Shown here one piece after another: positions 24,055 through 36,400 of a stretch of DNA of 64,000 nt. The notes below the pieces were generated by a model, which was not told the origin of the DNA, did no database searches, and saw only the letters and a list, made by a program, of their open reading frames with translations. The stretch is taken from the NCBI GenBank assembly GCA_022828595.1, contig JAKGHH010000007.1, positions 61,368,727 through 61,432,726 on the forward strand. The letters run 5' to 3'. How positions within the stretch are numbered: position 1 is the first letter of the stretch; the number at the start of each line of letters is the position of its first letter. The DNA is from Nelumbo lutea. Taxonomy: Eukaryota; Streptophyta; Magnoliopsida; Proteales; Nelumbonaceae. A program made the position numbers and the translations under genes.

Positions 24055-27000
24055 ATGGATAGGTGGAGACAATGTTCAACTTGCTAGCGAAAACCTCAGC
24101 TTCCCCAAAGGTTTGGTCATGATATCAACAAGTTGATCATGGGAAGAGAAAAAGTGGACGGAGAGGCGATGCTTGGCAACTCGGTCCCGAACAAAGTGCA
24201 CATCAAGCTCGATATGTTTGGATCGTGCATGAAAAACTGGGTTGACGCTTTGGTAAGTGACACCGATATTGTCATACCATAGAATGGGGATGGAGGACGA
24301 GGAGAATCCAAGTTCATGTAATAAAGATTGAAGCTAGAGAACTTCAGATGTGGTGCAAGCAATACTCCTATATTTGGCTCAGTTGGTTGCTTCTTTGAAG
24401 ACCAAGAAATGAGATTATCGCCTAGAAACACAGTGTCTGCCTTTCTGTCATCGGGGCAACCGACCCAGTCAACATCATTAAAGGCATGCAATTGAAAAGA
24501 CTTTCTGGAAGTGAGGCATAAACCATAGAGAATGGTTGATTTGAGATAGTGACTTTACAACTCTCCAATGATCAAAGATAGGTGCACTCATAAAATGGCA
24601 GACTTTGCTAACTGCGAATGCAATGTCAGGCTGTATTGCAATGCTCCAACCGTGGACCTGAATTCAGTTGGATCAGGTAATGGGTCACCAGATTGTCTAG
24701 AAAGAGTGCAAGAAGATGACATGGGGGTGGCAACAGGCTTGACATCCTAAAGATGAAGCTTGTGAAGTAGATCTATGTACCTTTGTTGGGTTAAAAGCAT
24801 ACCACTAGAAATTCGAATGGCCTCAACACCAAGAAAGTAGTGAAGATCTCCCATGTCCCTGACAGCAAATGATAGAGCCATTTGATGAAGTAGCTTGTCA
24901 ATATAAGAAGAATCTGATCCGATAAGTATTATATCATCGACGTAAATCAACATGAAAGTACATGAAGATAAATGCTATCGAATAAAAAGAGAGTAATCAG
25001 ACTTGCAACAGGCAAAACTAGAATCCAAGAGAAAGGCACGAAACTTCTCATACCAGGCCCACAGTTGGGGTGAGAAGAATCAATGAATCTGCCTCATGTA
25101 AATTGTTTCAGTCAAATCGCCATGCAAGAATGCATTTTGAATATCCAATTGTCGAATGGGCCAACCATGAGCAAGTGCAATGGAGAGAATAACTCTAATT
25201 GTAACGGACTGAATAATAGGACTGAAAGTCTCAGTATAATCAATACCAGCCTGTTTAATGAAACCTTGTCCCACAAGCCTGGCTTTTATAGTGGGCTATA
25301 CTGCCATCGGGGTGGTGTTTTAAACGAAATACCCACCTACAACCCACTATATTGGTGTCAGGCTGAGGGGGAACAAGATTCCACGTCCCATTGTGTAGGA
25401 GGTCTCTATATTCCTCCATTGCAAATCGCCATTGAGGATGGGCAAGTGCTTTGGAAGTGCTAGTAGGTTCAGATATAAGTTCAGGAAGGGGATATTTGGT
25501 AGCTGAAAAAAAGTTGCTTAGGTTTGAAAATACCATTTTTGACACATGTGATCATGGGGTGGGTGTTAGTGGTTGTGGGTTGAATGTGTTGAACGGGTAA
25601 AGGTGAGGAGGGAGCTGTAGATGTGGGTGAGATATTAGGTGAGGATGCACCAGATGGTTGCTTAGGCATAGGATGTAAGGTATTGCAAGAAGTGGTGGAG
25701 GCTGGTAAATGATCTGAAGTAGGCATACTTGGTTCAGGTGGTGGTGGTAGCGATTGCAACAATGGCGGAAGCCCAAGTGAAGCAGAGGTGGTAGTAGATG
25801 TGGCTGTCTGAACAGGCCCAATTGACTAATGAGCAAAAGGAAATGTCAATTCATCAAAAACTACATGTCTAGAGATGAATGTGTACCCACGATGTCATGG
25901 GTTGTAGCTCATAAAGATGCAAAGCACAAATCTGAAGTCAAATTTGTGTGCATTGTATGGTTTTACGCAAGGATAGCATGCACAACCAAATACTTTTTAA
26001 GAGAGAGAAATTTTGGTTTGCAATGAAATAATAGTTCCCACTAGTCCAAATTAGGAGCGGGTAAATGAATGTAGAGAAAGACAGCTATCTCGAAAGCATC
26101 TCACTAGTATTTCTTGGGCATAGAAGCATGAGCCAGAAGTGTAAGGCCCATATCCACTATACAATAATGACGACGCTCCACTGTTCCATTTTGTTCAGAA
26201 GTGTATGGGCAGGAGGTACGATGTATAATTGTCACGGAGCTTTAAAAATTCTTCAAGGGCTACAAATTCACCACCACCATTGGTTTGGATAGCCTTAATT
26301 GACTGATCCAACAATTTTTTCAGCCATGGATTTAAACAAAATAAAGGCATTCAACAGAGATGATTTGGTAAATAATGGATAAATCCAGGTGAACTTACTA
26401 TACTCGTCAACAAATGCTACATAATATTTATAACCATTTATAGAAACAAAGTGAGGTTGGACCCCAAACATCAGCAAAAACAATAGACAATGGAACATCA
26501 ACACTAGTGGTCCTAGTCCTTGAAGCAATGTCTTCCCCGTTTCTCGATCCTTAATAAAGAATGAGTTAGCATAGCAAATTCTTGGTAATGGTGGGAACAT
26601 GGTTTTTAAAAAAGAATTGGTGACCGAACCGGTCAGGGTCCAGTTATCGGTTCAAACAGTCCAACCGTTCGACCCAAATGGCTGACCCGTTCTGATAAAA
26701 AGATTAAAAAATTGGAAAACGGTCAAAAACGGTTTTGGAGGAAAAATGAAACCGGTCCGACCGTCCGATCCGGTCCAGTTTTGAAAACCATGAGTGGGAA
26801 CATATAAAAAATTCTTAAGAATAAGTGGACGTGAAATGGAAGATAGTACAGAATATCCTGTATGAAGAATTGACAAACCTGCCCCATTCCCAATTTTAAC
26901 TTGCTTAGCGTGGAGTTTCAGATTATTAAGATGTGCAGTTAGATGATTCGTGGCTCCAGAATTTAGGTACCACAAGTTGTCATATCCAGAAGCAGGAGAG

Positions 27001-27838
27001 GAGTCGGCCATGTATGCTGCTTTAGAGTCGTCTGTTTTCTTGTCATAACAATAGTAGCAATCAACCGTAGTGTGATTCTTGCATTTGCAAATTTGGCAAG
27101 GCCCATATGAGTGTTAATTAGTGCTATTATTGTGCTGAGGTGAAGATCTGTATTCACCTTATCGCTTCTGAGAGCCATCCTATTTGGATTGGTGATAACT
27201 ATCCTTGTAGGGTGTGCCCCTAGTGTTCTGATATCCTTGATTGGGTTGGTCAAATTCATCTGAATGGGTGCATACTGCATACGGATGTAACAAAGGTTTC
27301 ATAATCTGGGCCCAAGCCCAAAAGAATTCTTAGGCATAGCCATAAATCATGATCAGAAATAGGTGTGAGCCTATAACATCAATGCTATTAGCTAAACTTT
27401 TGGCTTTGTTGAGATAATCATGCATAGTCAAAAAGACGCTCCAATGTCTTCCAGAGAGTTGCTGAAGATGTACATCGAACTACTTGACCGAGGACTCATT
27501 CGGTTACTGTGGATAGTAACCAATTGAAGAGAAGGGCATCCTGTTGTTCCCAAGCAATGTAACTAGGATTGAACTCATGATATGCTTCTAATGAATCTTA
27601 AGAGGTTGTTGTTGTTGTTGTGTACTTTTGTGGGCACGGGTTTGCCCCATTAACAAACCCAAGTAACCTGCTTCCTTTGAGAGAATGGAAAACTTGAGAA
27701 TGCCACACAAGATAGTTGCTTTTATCTAGCTAGCTTGAGAGTGACTAGAGAGCCCCAGATTCAAATTTGTAATTCCAGGGAGTTGAGGCTGCATACTTAG
27801 TGTTGAGGTTGAAGACAAGTTGCTGCTAGTTGACATTG
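24055..27838 (-). pseudogene. Ty1/copia gag-pol relic
   Basis: Domains run in copia order on the minus strand. Gag starts at about 27838 (MSTSSNLSSTSTLSMQ). A zinc knuckle CQICKCKNHTTVDC lies near 27080. The protease LWYLNSGATNHLTAH (about 26960) has Asn for the catalytic Asp. The pre-integrase and integrase part is at about 26580-26295 (KDRETGKTLLQG, YKYYVAFVDEYSKFTWIYPL). Reverse transcriptase is at 25545-24747 (FAMEEYRDLLHNGTWNLVP, GIDYTETFSPI, QLDIQNAFLHGDL, and an intact LIYVDDIILIG). RNase H is at 24491-24117 (WVGCPDDRKADT, NLISWSSKKQPT). Many stops and frameshifts exist, and a MITE sits between protease and integrase. Confidence 0.9.
26598..26792. mobile_element. hAT-type MITE inside the copia pol gene
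   Basis: A 195-bp element has termini CATGGTTTTTAAAA and TTTTGAAAACCATG, flanked by GGTGGGAA and AGTGGGAA (7 of 8 identical). It interrupts copia right after the YVPT motif of the protease region. Internal words AACCGGTC/GACCGGTT resemble the element at 20699. Confidence 0.85.
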
Positions 27839-27860
27839 TAGCATATGAGAGACTGTCATG

Positions 27861-28068
27861 GCTTCTGATACCATATAAAATCACAAACCAGATTCTGGGA
27901 TTTCCTCCACACCATTAACCGAGTGTTGGGATCTCTTTTTACATATTACAACTAAGAGATTACGATTAGAAGATAATGATAAGAATAGAGAGAGAAACTA
28001 AAATTCTAAAGAGACCCAAATACGAGAGTCCATACAAAGTGGAAAGAGTAACGTGGCCTAATACCCAA
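27861..28068 (-). repeat. upstream LTR part and primer-binding site of the minus-strand copia
   Basis: On the minus strand TGGTATCAGAAGC (27873-27861) is the Met-tRNA primer-binding site of a copia element. The bases just before it (27874-28066) contain the block repeated at 22216-22352 and a GAGATCCCAACACTCGG segment typical of LTR 3' ends. The outer LTR edge is near 28066. Confidence 0.7.
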
Positions 28069-30450
28069 AAATGGTGGAATGTCATTCTATCATAAATGGA
28101 AATTGATTGCTGATTCCACCCAACCTATTCCTGTTACCTAATGGGCCCTTATTTTCTTATCAGTCACACAGAATGCTCTCCAATCCCCTTTTTCCCACTT
28201 TCAAAAATATTCCATTGGGATGGTTTCAACTCCCTGCCAGCACATTGGGATGCACTGGTTATCGAGCCAAAATAATTCCATGTCCCTCTTTCCCTTAGCA
28301 ATTTTGATCAAAGCTCCATATTTGCAACCAAAAAAAAAAAAGTAATTAAGTTCCATATTTATATGGTGCACTGGTGTGTGCATTAAAATGTTCACAATGC
28401 ATTCCCAATTCCAATGATCAAAATATCGATACACCGGATATAACTTTTTTTAAGGTTTTTTCAAATCTAGTTCAGAGGAACCCCTCGAAACACCCCCTGT
28501 ATGGACATATCAGGAAGTCCCCAATACGATATGTATCAACTGATACTGCCTGATACGTATCAAAATTTTGAACCTTGTGCACTCATAGTGGAATGCCTCT
28601 AATCTTCCAGAAATCAATTCACCATATTCCCAGAAAGGCAAATCCAGCTAGATGGATCTGCTTGGCTTTGAATTTTATAACCTCATATAAAGATGTATTT
28701 GCCAATGTGGAGTTTTCAGTCCAAATCAAATTATCACTTCAAAATATGGCAAAGTATAATATGATATATATTGGCTTTGGAACCCACCACACCATTTACT
28801 ATTGAGTTTGGGGATTTCTATATGCTTTATTAGAACCTCTCCTAATGTACCTAAATGTAAAATACTGGACTGAACAAAATTTTGTATTGACCAATACGGC
28901 CCACACATATCGAAACCCCCCTACAAGGGGTGTTTCGGGTCTCAACTGGTTAAGGTGGTGGGCGGACCTTAAATTGGCCCATCTGAAACAGATTTAAAAA
29001 AATAATAATAATAAATAAATAAATAAAAGCTACTGACATTTTGAACATTGCCAGAGACTCCCAATATTTAGTATCACATCAACTGTAGCATCATCAAACC
29101 ATTTACTTTGCCTTCCATTCAACATCCTTTCATCCAACGTTTGATAAAAGTGCAAATGCAAATGCATACGATCCATGAAGATGCAAAGTTGGTTTGCTTT
29201 TACATCCAACATCCTATATACTAACATAAATAAACTCAGCAACTTCACATTTTATCTGTATTGACATTATTTATAGCCATTTGGAGCGATCTCATTTTAT
29301 TAATATTGATGTGTTTTTGCAATTTATTCATATCAAGTCACCTTCGCTTCTAAAACTTCTATTTTATTGATACAATTAACAAAAGCTATATTTTCAATTT
29401 CAAGCATTCTCAGCGAGTATTTTGTATATATATGTATATGTATATATTTTAACTAGGCACATGTCCCTTATACGGTCATAGGTGGTTCATGCATAGCCAA
29501 TTCATGAACCAAAGCTCAAGGTATCGTTACATATTGCATATTGGTCCCTTTCGACTGATACGTATCATATTAGTAGCACTCCAATATATCCCTACAGAGA
29601 GTGTATTTGGGTTTTGACTGATTTAGGGGATAGAGAAACCTTAAACTAGCCCACCTGAATTAGATTTAAAAAAATGTAAAAAAAAATACCGATATTGTCT
29701 GATACGGCATATCGGGCATATCAATATTTAAATCCTTGAATACATCTATAAAAGCCACTTTTCCAATATTCTGTTTCCGATACTTTGAATCTTGTTTTTG
29801 ATGCTGCAAGTAGGACTTCTATTACCATTATCATTACACATCACAAAAGCTCTATTCTCAATTTTAAGTGTGTATTTTGCATTTTTCGTTTGTTTTACAA
29901 TTTTTTTTCTCCTTCTGGTCATTGACTTCCTTTGCTGGTCCATGCAAGGACCTAGGAAAGGTGTTAGCCAAATAAACAAGCATACCAAATAAAAATTTCA
30001 GCCTTTGAGTTCATGGACAGAATAATGACATTTGAATAAATGGTAACAGTTAAATAAAAAAAAATTACATTAATTAAATTGGGTTAAACACAACAAAAAA
30101 GTCGCAAAGAAAATAATAAAATATGGGAAGATCCATAAATTACAATCCTATAAAAAAAAAACTATATTCACCTAAAAGAACTACAAAATTGAGAGCCGAC
30201 TGCCCATATTCTCTCTGACGACTTATTGATCGCCCCTTTCTCCACAGTGTCTTGAATTCCCAAGCCTCTGTATTGTTACTATCTCACATTAGATTGAAAT
30301 TTAGAAACACAATCTCAACCTCAAAGCTGAGATGTATCGAGTCCTTGTTCTCCAGTGAAGCCTCACTTTTTCCAACACAGGGAATGTTGCTACTTGGCAT
30401 ACGATGGCATGATGAAGAATATATTTCTCAACATGCATGAAGAGCTATTT
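28069..30450. repeat. intergenic region with GATACGTATC-type repeats
   Basis: No gene is supported. Related dispersed pieces occur at about 28424-28572 (CTGATACGTATCAAAATTTTGAACC), 28863-29000 (ACAAAATTTTGTATTGACC, TGTTTCGGGT) and 29515-29745 (CTGATACGTATCATA, ATATCGGGCATATC). They look like old MITE copies of one family; one more is at 41266. Short AATA/ATAA runs are at 29000-29030. Confidence 0.4.
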
Positions 30451-30451
30451 T

Positions 30452-33400
30452 TCAGTCTTGAACAGCTGATCTTTTTTCTAGCAAGGATTCCAAGAAAACC
30501 GAACACAATTTGGTTAAGGGAGGAAGAACATGTGATGATCCACTGAATATAGTTTCCCAAGGTCTTTCAGATGGTACAAACGTGATCTGTGGAGTTGAAT
30601 CTCCGGTGATATCAAATTCCTGGAGTTCCCCATAGATAGATGTGTACCCAGAACGTCCTGATAGCAGACAAACATAAGTTATACATGAGATGTTCCAAAG
30701 TATATGAGTTCACTTAACGCCCCTCTCGGGTCAATACTCTTAACACTTGGAAACAGGTATTAGACTTTTTGATCGTTTTTCCATGTTAGTGTAGCTTCTA
30801 CATAATATTAACCACCTTCCTATATGGTTGTCAACGTGTTAAATCTGAAAGTAAACTTTGATAAAAGTTGTATTGTAAGTGTGAATATGGAGGAAAGTGA
30901 GATCCTTGCATGTGCAAACATTTTGGAATGTGAAGTGTCGAATTGGCCTCTTACCTACCTCGGTCTTCCCCTTGGAGATGATCCTCAAAAAGGAAGTTTT
31001 TGGACTCCGATTGTGGAGAGGTTTGAAAAGAGACTTGCATCTTGGAAGAAAAATTATTTATCTCTAGGAGGAAGAATCGTCCTAATTAGGTCTACTTTAG
31101 CTAACCTATCCGTCTTTTACCTTTTAGTCTTTAAGGTGCCTGCAGGGGTGGCTAACAAGTTGGAAAAGCTGATGAGAGATTTCTTGTGGGAGCCTAGGGA
31201 GGAGAAAAAGGATCATAGGGTTAGGTGGGAGGTGGTGTGTAGGATTAAGAAGGATGGAGGTTTAGGAACTGGGAATATAATGAAGAGGAACTTGGCTTTA
31301 CTAGGGAAATGGCTGTGGAGATTCTCATTGGAAAAGGAAATATTGTGGGCTAAGATAATTGGCAGTATTCACAGGCTTGTAGAGAATGGATGGGACTCTG
31401 GGATTCTGGCTATGGCAACAAAAGCATTACCTTGGAAATCAATCCATGCTATTCTACCTTTATTTTCTCCTTGGATCAGGTATGATTTGCATTCGAGTAA
31501 CTTAATTAAGTTTTGGGAACATGTGTGGGTTGGGGATCATCTTTTGAAAGACCAATTTCCGGCCCTTTTTGCAATCTCCACCTTTAAAAATGAACCAGTT
31601 GTCACATTCTTTGTTCCCTCAAATTCAAATTCTGGGTTTGGGTGGAACTTGGGTTTGAGAAGAGCCCTCAGGGACACAGAACTGGGTTGTACCTCAACTC
31701 TCCTGTCCATTCTTGATGGGGCTTTTTTGGAGCCAACAAAAACACATAGTAGGATTTGGACTGTCTCCTTCTGGATCCTTTACTTGTGCCTCCTCCTTTA
31801 AAGCCCTATTACAACCAGAAAGTCCTATTGGCTTGTCATTCCCTGTCAAGGATGTGTGGTGTCAACCTATACCTCTGAGGGTTGGGAGTTTCCGTTGGGA
31901 AGCTTTTCTGGAAAGAATTAACACAGGTGACTTACTTCTAAGAAAAAGACCCAATAGTTGTTTATCTCCACACTGGTGTATTCTTTGTAGAGTTGCTGGT
32001 GAGTCTGGTTACCACTTACTAATATCCTGTGTTTTGGCAAAAAGTATTTGGGAATGGTTTGCTTCTTTGTTTGGGTGCAGGTGGATCTCCCCAACGAATG
32101 TGCAAAGCTTGTTTACCTCATCCTCTGTCAACTACCCAACTAAAAGATCAAGGATCATGTGGAGGTGTGTGAGAGTTGTTGTCTGCTGGACAATATGGGA
32201 AGAAAGGAATTCAAGGATTTTCTTAGAAAAGGAGATAGGGTTGGAAAATATGCTAGAAGTGATCCATATAAGGGTAATACACTGGTTGAAGACAATGGAT
32301 GAGTTCACAGATTTTCAACAAATGACATGTTAAGAAAATGGAAAGAAATTGCAAGTTCAGTCTCGGCTAAGAAGACCCTGAATACTACATGGAATCCTCC
32401 ACCTCCTGGTTTTATCAAATTAAATTTTGATGGTAGCAGCATGGGGAATCCAGGGCCCTCGGCTATTGGTGGTGGGGGGGTGAGGGGGGGGGGGGTAATA
32501 GATGAGAATGGTAATATAACAGCTATGTTCTCTAGCCCAATTGGAGTGGGGGACTCTTTGAGGGCTGAGGTGTTAGCAGCTTTGGAAGGGGTACAAAGGC
32601 CTAAAAACCTAAAGGTCAAGAAGCTGATTGTGGAGGGAGATTCTGTGATGGTAGTGAACTGGCTAAAAGAAGACAATTCTAAGCTTTGGAGTAACAATAA
32701 TGAAAAGAGAAAAATCAAATGGTTGACCAAGAATATGGAAGTTCAGTGTAATTGGGTAAAGAGAAGTGCAAACTCCTTTGCTGATGGATTGACTAGGCAA
32801 GGAGTGAAAAGGATTTCTAGGTTCTGGGCTCAGTTGTAATTGTTTTGTTCTTTTCAGCTTGGGGCTTAACCATTCTCTAGGGAATTAAGATACTTTAGCT
32901 CCCCTTTTTTGTAAGCTTATTCCTATTTAATGAAATTTGTTGTTATTGATAAAAAAAGAAGACCCATAAGATGAAATTTTGAATAAACTAAGGATTTCAA
33001 GTCATAACACTACCCTTTTTTTTCTCTTCTTATTTCCTTCAACCAAATTCATATTCTTGCTTGTAACATGAATTCCATGATATCTTACAAGTAGATTAAC
33101 CAGATCAGATCAATTGACTAGCACTGCCCTAGCCTACCATGCTCTATGTGGGAAGTAACCCAGTTTTATCTTTAATCATAATATAAATGAACAGGTAACA
33201 AGGTTTTTGGTATAAACTTAATGCATATAATTGTGCAAAATGAAGCAGAAACTCAGAATGTAAAGTAGACTTCCCAAACAAGTTCAGAGTCTGTTGCAGT
33301 AGTCAGAAAACTAAAAGAAAAAACAAAAAAAAGACTCACCTGCTTCTTTGAGAGGAATGAGATTCCCCCGATGATTCGTCATGATCTTATGATCTTTCCT

Positions 33401-36400
33401 GTTGTATGGATCAAAGATGACATATTCGTGATCACTATTCACATATGTAAGTATTGCCTGAGATGATTTTTCATCAGTAACTTCCTCATTAAGTAGAGAC
33501 AACTCCACCTTAAGAAAGGCAAGTGCCCCACCCTGTGCCTGAAAAATGAGGAAAACAAAAAAGTGAGGTAAATAAAATAGTGATGCTTTTCTCCTCCAAT
33601 TTCATTCTTTTTTGAATGGTAATTGATATGAAGACGAATGTTTTGGATCCTAGCTTTGAGGATGACAGGCAAATAGAGTAAAGTAATACCAGCATAATGT
33701 CTGTAAACTTAATCAAGGTAGGGCCCATTTCCATCCCACCTTCCCTTGGCTTTATTTATACTAATTTAAAATTTCTCTTCATTCTTACTTTCTTTCCCTA
33801 GAACAATCTGCTGTCATTACAATTCTCTTTTCCACTTTTCTTATCAATAACTGTAATATTTCATAAGATTAGTATTTATCAAAAAAATAATATTTCATAA
33901 GATTAGAAAAATAATGTAGTACAGTGAGTAAAACCAAAGAGAAGATAGAGAGAGATAAAAACAACTAATCTCTCCCCTTAGATACACCCTTCCTTTACAA
34001 TTGTGCCCAGAACAGAATTTGTCATCCCACCCCTTGTTTTGCTAGAGAATCAGCAAAGGAGTTGGTGCTATGCTTGCACCAGCTGACAGAAACTTCCATA
34101 TCCCTTGTTAGCCATCTGAATTGTTTCTTTTCATTATTTTAAACCCACATTTTCATCTCAGCGCTGTGCAGCCAATTTACAACTAGTTGGGAATCCCCTT
34201 CCACTATTAATTTCCTTATATTCAAGGATCTTGGCCTTTGACCCCCTTCCAACATTGCCAAAACCTCTGCTCTGAGAGAATCTCCCTCTCCCACCGGGCC
34301 TGAAAATAGAGCTATTATTCCCCCTCAGCATCCCTAAATACACCTCCAATTCCTGATGGTCCTGGGTTTCCCATGCTACTACCATCAAAATTAAGTTTGA
34401 TGAAACCTGTTTCTAGTGGAGACCAAAAGTGTGTAGAGACAGGTCTCAGAACATCATCCCTAGTTACACTAGAAAAGGACTCAAAAGATCTGAGCCAATA
34501 AGCCACCCTGACCATTATTGTTTCAATCAGGTCTTCCTTATTTCTTTCCTTGTCCAGAATAATCTTGAATTCCTTTCTTCCCAAACTGTCCATAGTATTG
34601 CCACTCTAGTACATCTCCACATCTGTCTTCCCCTCTTGTATGGCCATGGAAAGAATTAAGGATCAATCCCCTCTTGAATTCCTTTTTTTCCACTTGTTCT
34701 CCATAAACCACCGACTTTAATATGATTCAGAGAAAAAAAAAGCTTAAACCCAGCAAACTCAAATCTTTTAAGTGTAAGGTGCAAAAAAAGCGCAAGGGCC
34801 AATTTTGTGCCTGAGGCACAAGGCACAAGGCGAGGCACACACCTTTTTAAGCAAGGTGCAAAATTACAAAAAAAAAAGCTAAAAAAATAAAAAAAGTCAG
34901 AAAATTCAAAAATATTAAACATAATGTTAATAAAAAAATATAAACTTTAATTTTAAAATAATTTTTTTTAAATCTATTATCTAAAATTAAAACATAACAT
35001 GTAAAGCGCATTCAAATGAAAATTTAAAAATAAAAGCAAACATATAAAGCATTTTCAAGCATGTAAAACCCACAATCTCTTTTTTCCTTAATTGCATTGC
35101 TTCAAGTAGCTAATGTGACGTAAAACATATTGCATTCTTGATTATATGAGTCGCCTTTGTACCACACAGCCATTAGACAAAAAAAAAACCAAAAGCGCAA
35201 AATTTTAAAAAGGTGCACACCTGGGCTGAGGCGCACCAGGTGTGCGCCTTTTAAAAGGTGTGCACCTAGGACCTGGGCAAGGCGTATACCCGAAAATGCA
35301 CCTCGCCTGTGCACCTAGGCGCACCTTTTAAATCACTGCCTTAAAATTCTCTTTTTTTTTTTTTTACCAATGCTCTAAGTTGGTCCGGGTGGTTAAACTG
35401 CTGGTTTTCAAAATAAAAATTTCCCTAAAGTCTAAACTGTCAATTTGATCAATGGGTTGTATGCTAAATAATATTTGTTTCAGACAATATCAACATAAAA
35501 CAGATTTAAAAGATAAAGGAACCTTCAAATTTAGGATTTTTCAATACATTTATTTTTTGTTTTTTACTTTTTGAGTGGGTTTCATTCCCTTGAGCTCAGC
35601 AGGTGGAAAATAGGATTTCATTCCCTCTCTACAACAGACATCCTGTTGGGCTGCTCATCACTTGAAATTAGAAAAGGCCAGTTGCTGAATCATGCACAAT
35701 ACCGCTAGTAAACTTTCCAATTGAGAGTGTTTGTCATATTAAATCATGAATATTATGCTTCAATACCAGGTTTAGACAGCTATAGGAAAGGCTTTTGACC
35801 AAGCTGCTAAACTAATTTGAAGTTTTAAATACAACCCGCCATACTTTATGTATAGACCATCTGATTATTGGAAGAATGCCCACAGTCGGGTGGTTGGACA
35901 GCTTTAAGCAATCAGATCATCATCAGCAAGTTCACAAAGGTAGCCATTTCACTCTATGGAACCAATTAATTAAATGCCCAAAAATCAAATTGCAATTGAA
36001 AAGTAAACAAATGATACCTTCTTGACAGACCAAGTCGCTAAAGGAACTGGGTCTTCCACGTTGAAAAGTAAGATTAACCCATTACTTCCTGGGACTGAAC
36101 TCTCTTCGCATGTCACCTTTTCAGATGAGCTGGAAAGGACAAGAACAGCAAAAATGGATGCATCTATCATGCAGGCTACAGCTGCAAGATATAAAATTTA
36201 GTCAGATGCATAATAGCAAAGAATCCATAAGTTAAAGTTGCACACTGCTGTGATCATAAAAGTAGAAGTGCAATCTTGATGGTAACAACCCAAAGAAGAT
36301 TTAAAAGATAAAAGGGGGGAATTCAAGTTAAAGATATATGTCAGTGGTAAAATAAATAAGCTAACAGATGTTGTACATTGTTAAGGAAAAGACCAACACT

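Noticed and set aside
25481..25836. Proline/histidine-rich frames in the minus-strand copia
   Set aside because: They are the variable linker between integrase and reverse transcriptase, not a separate gene.
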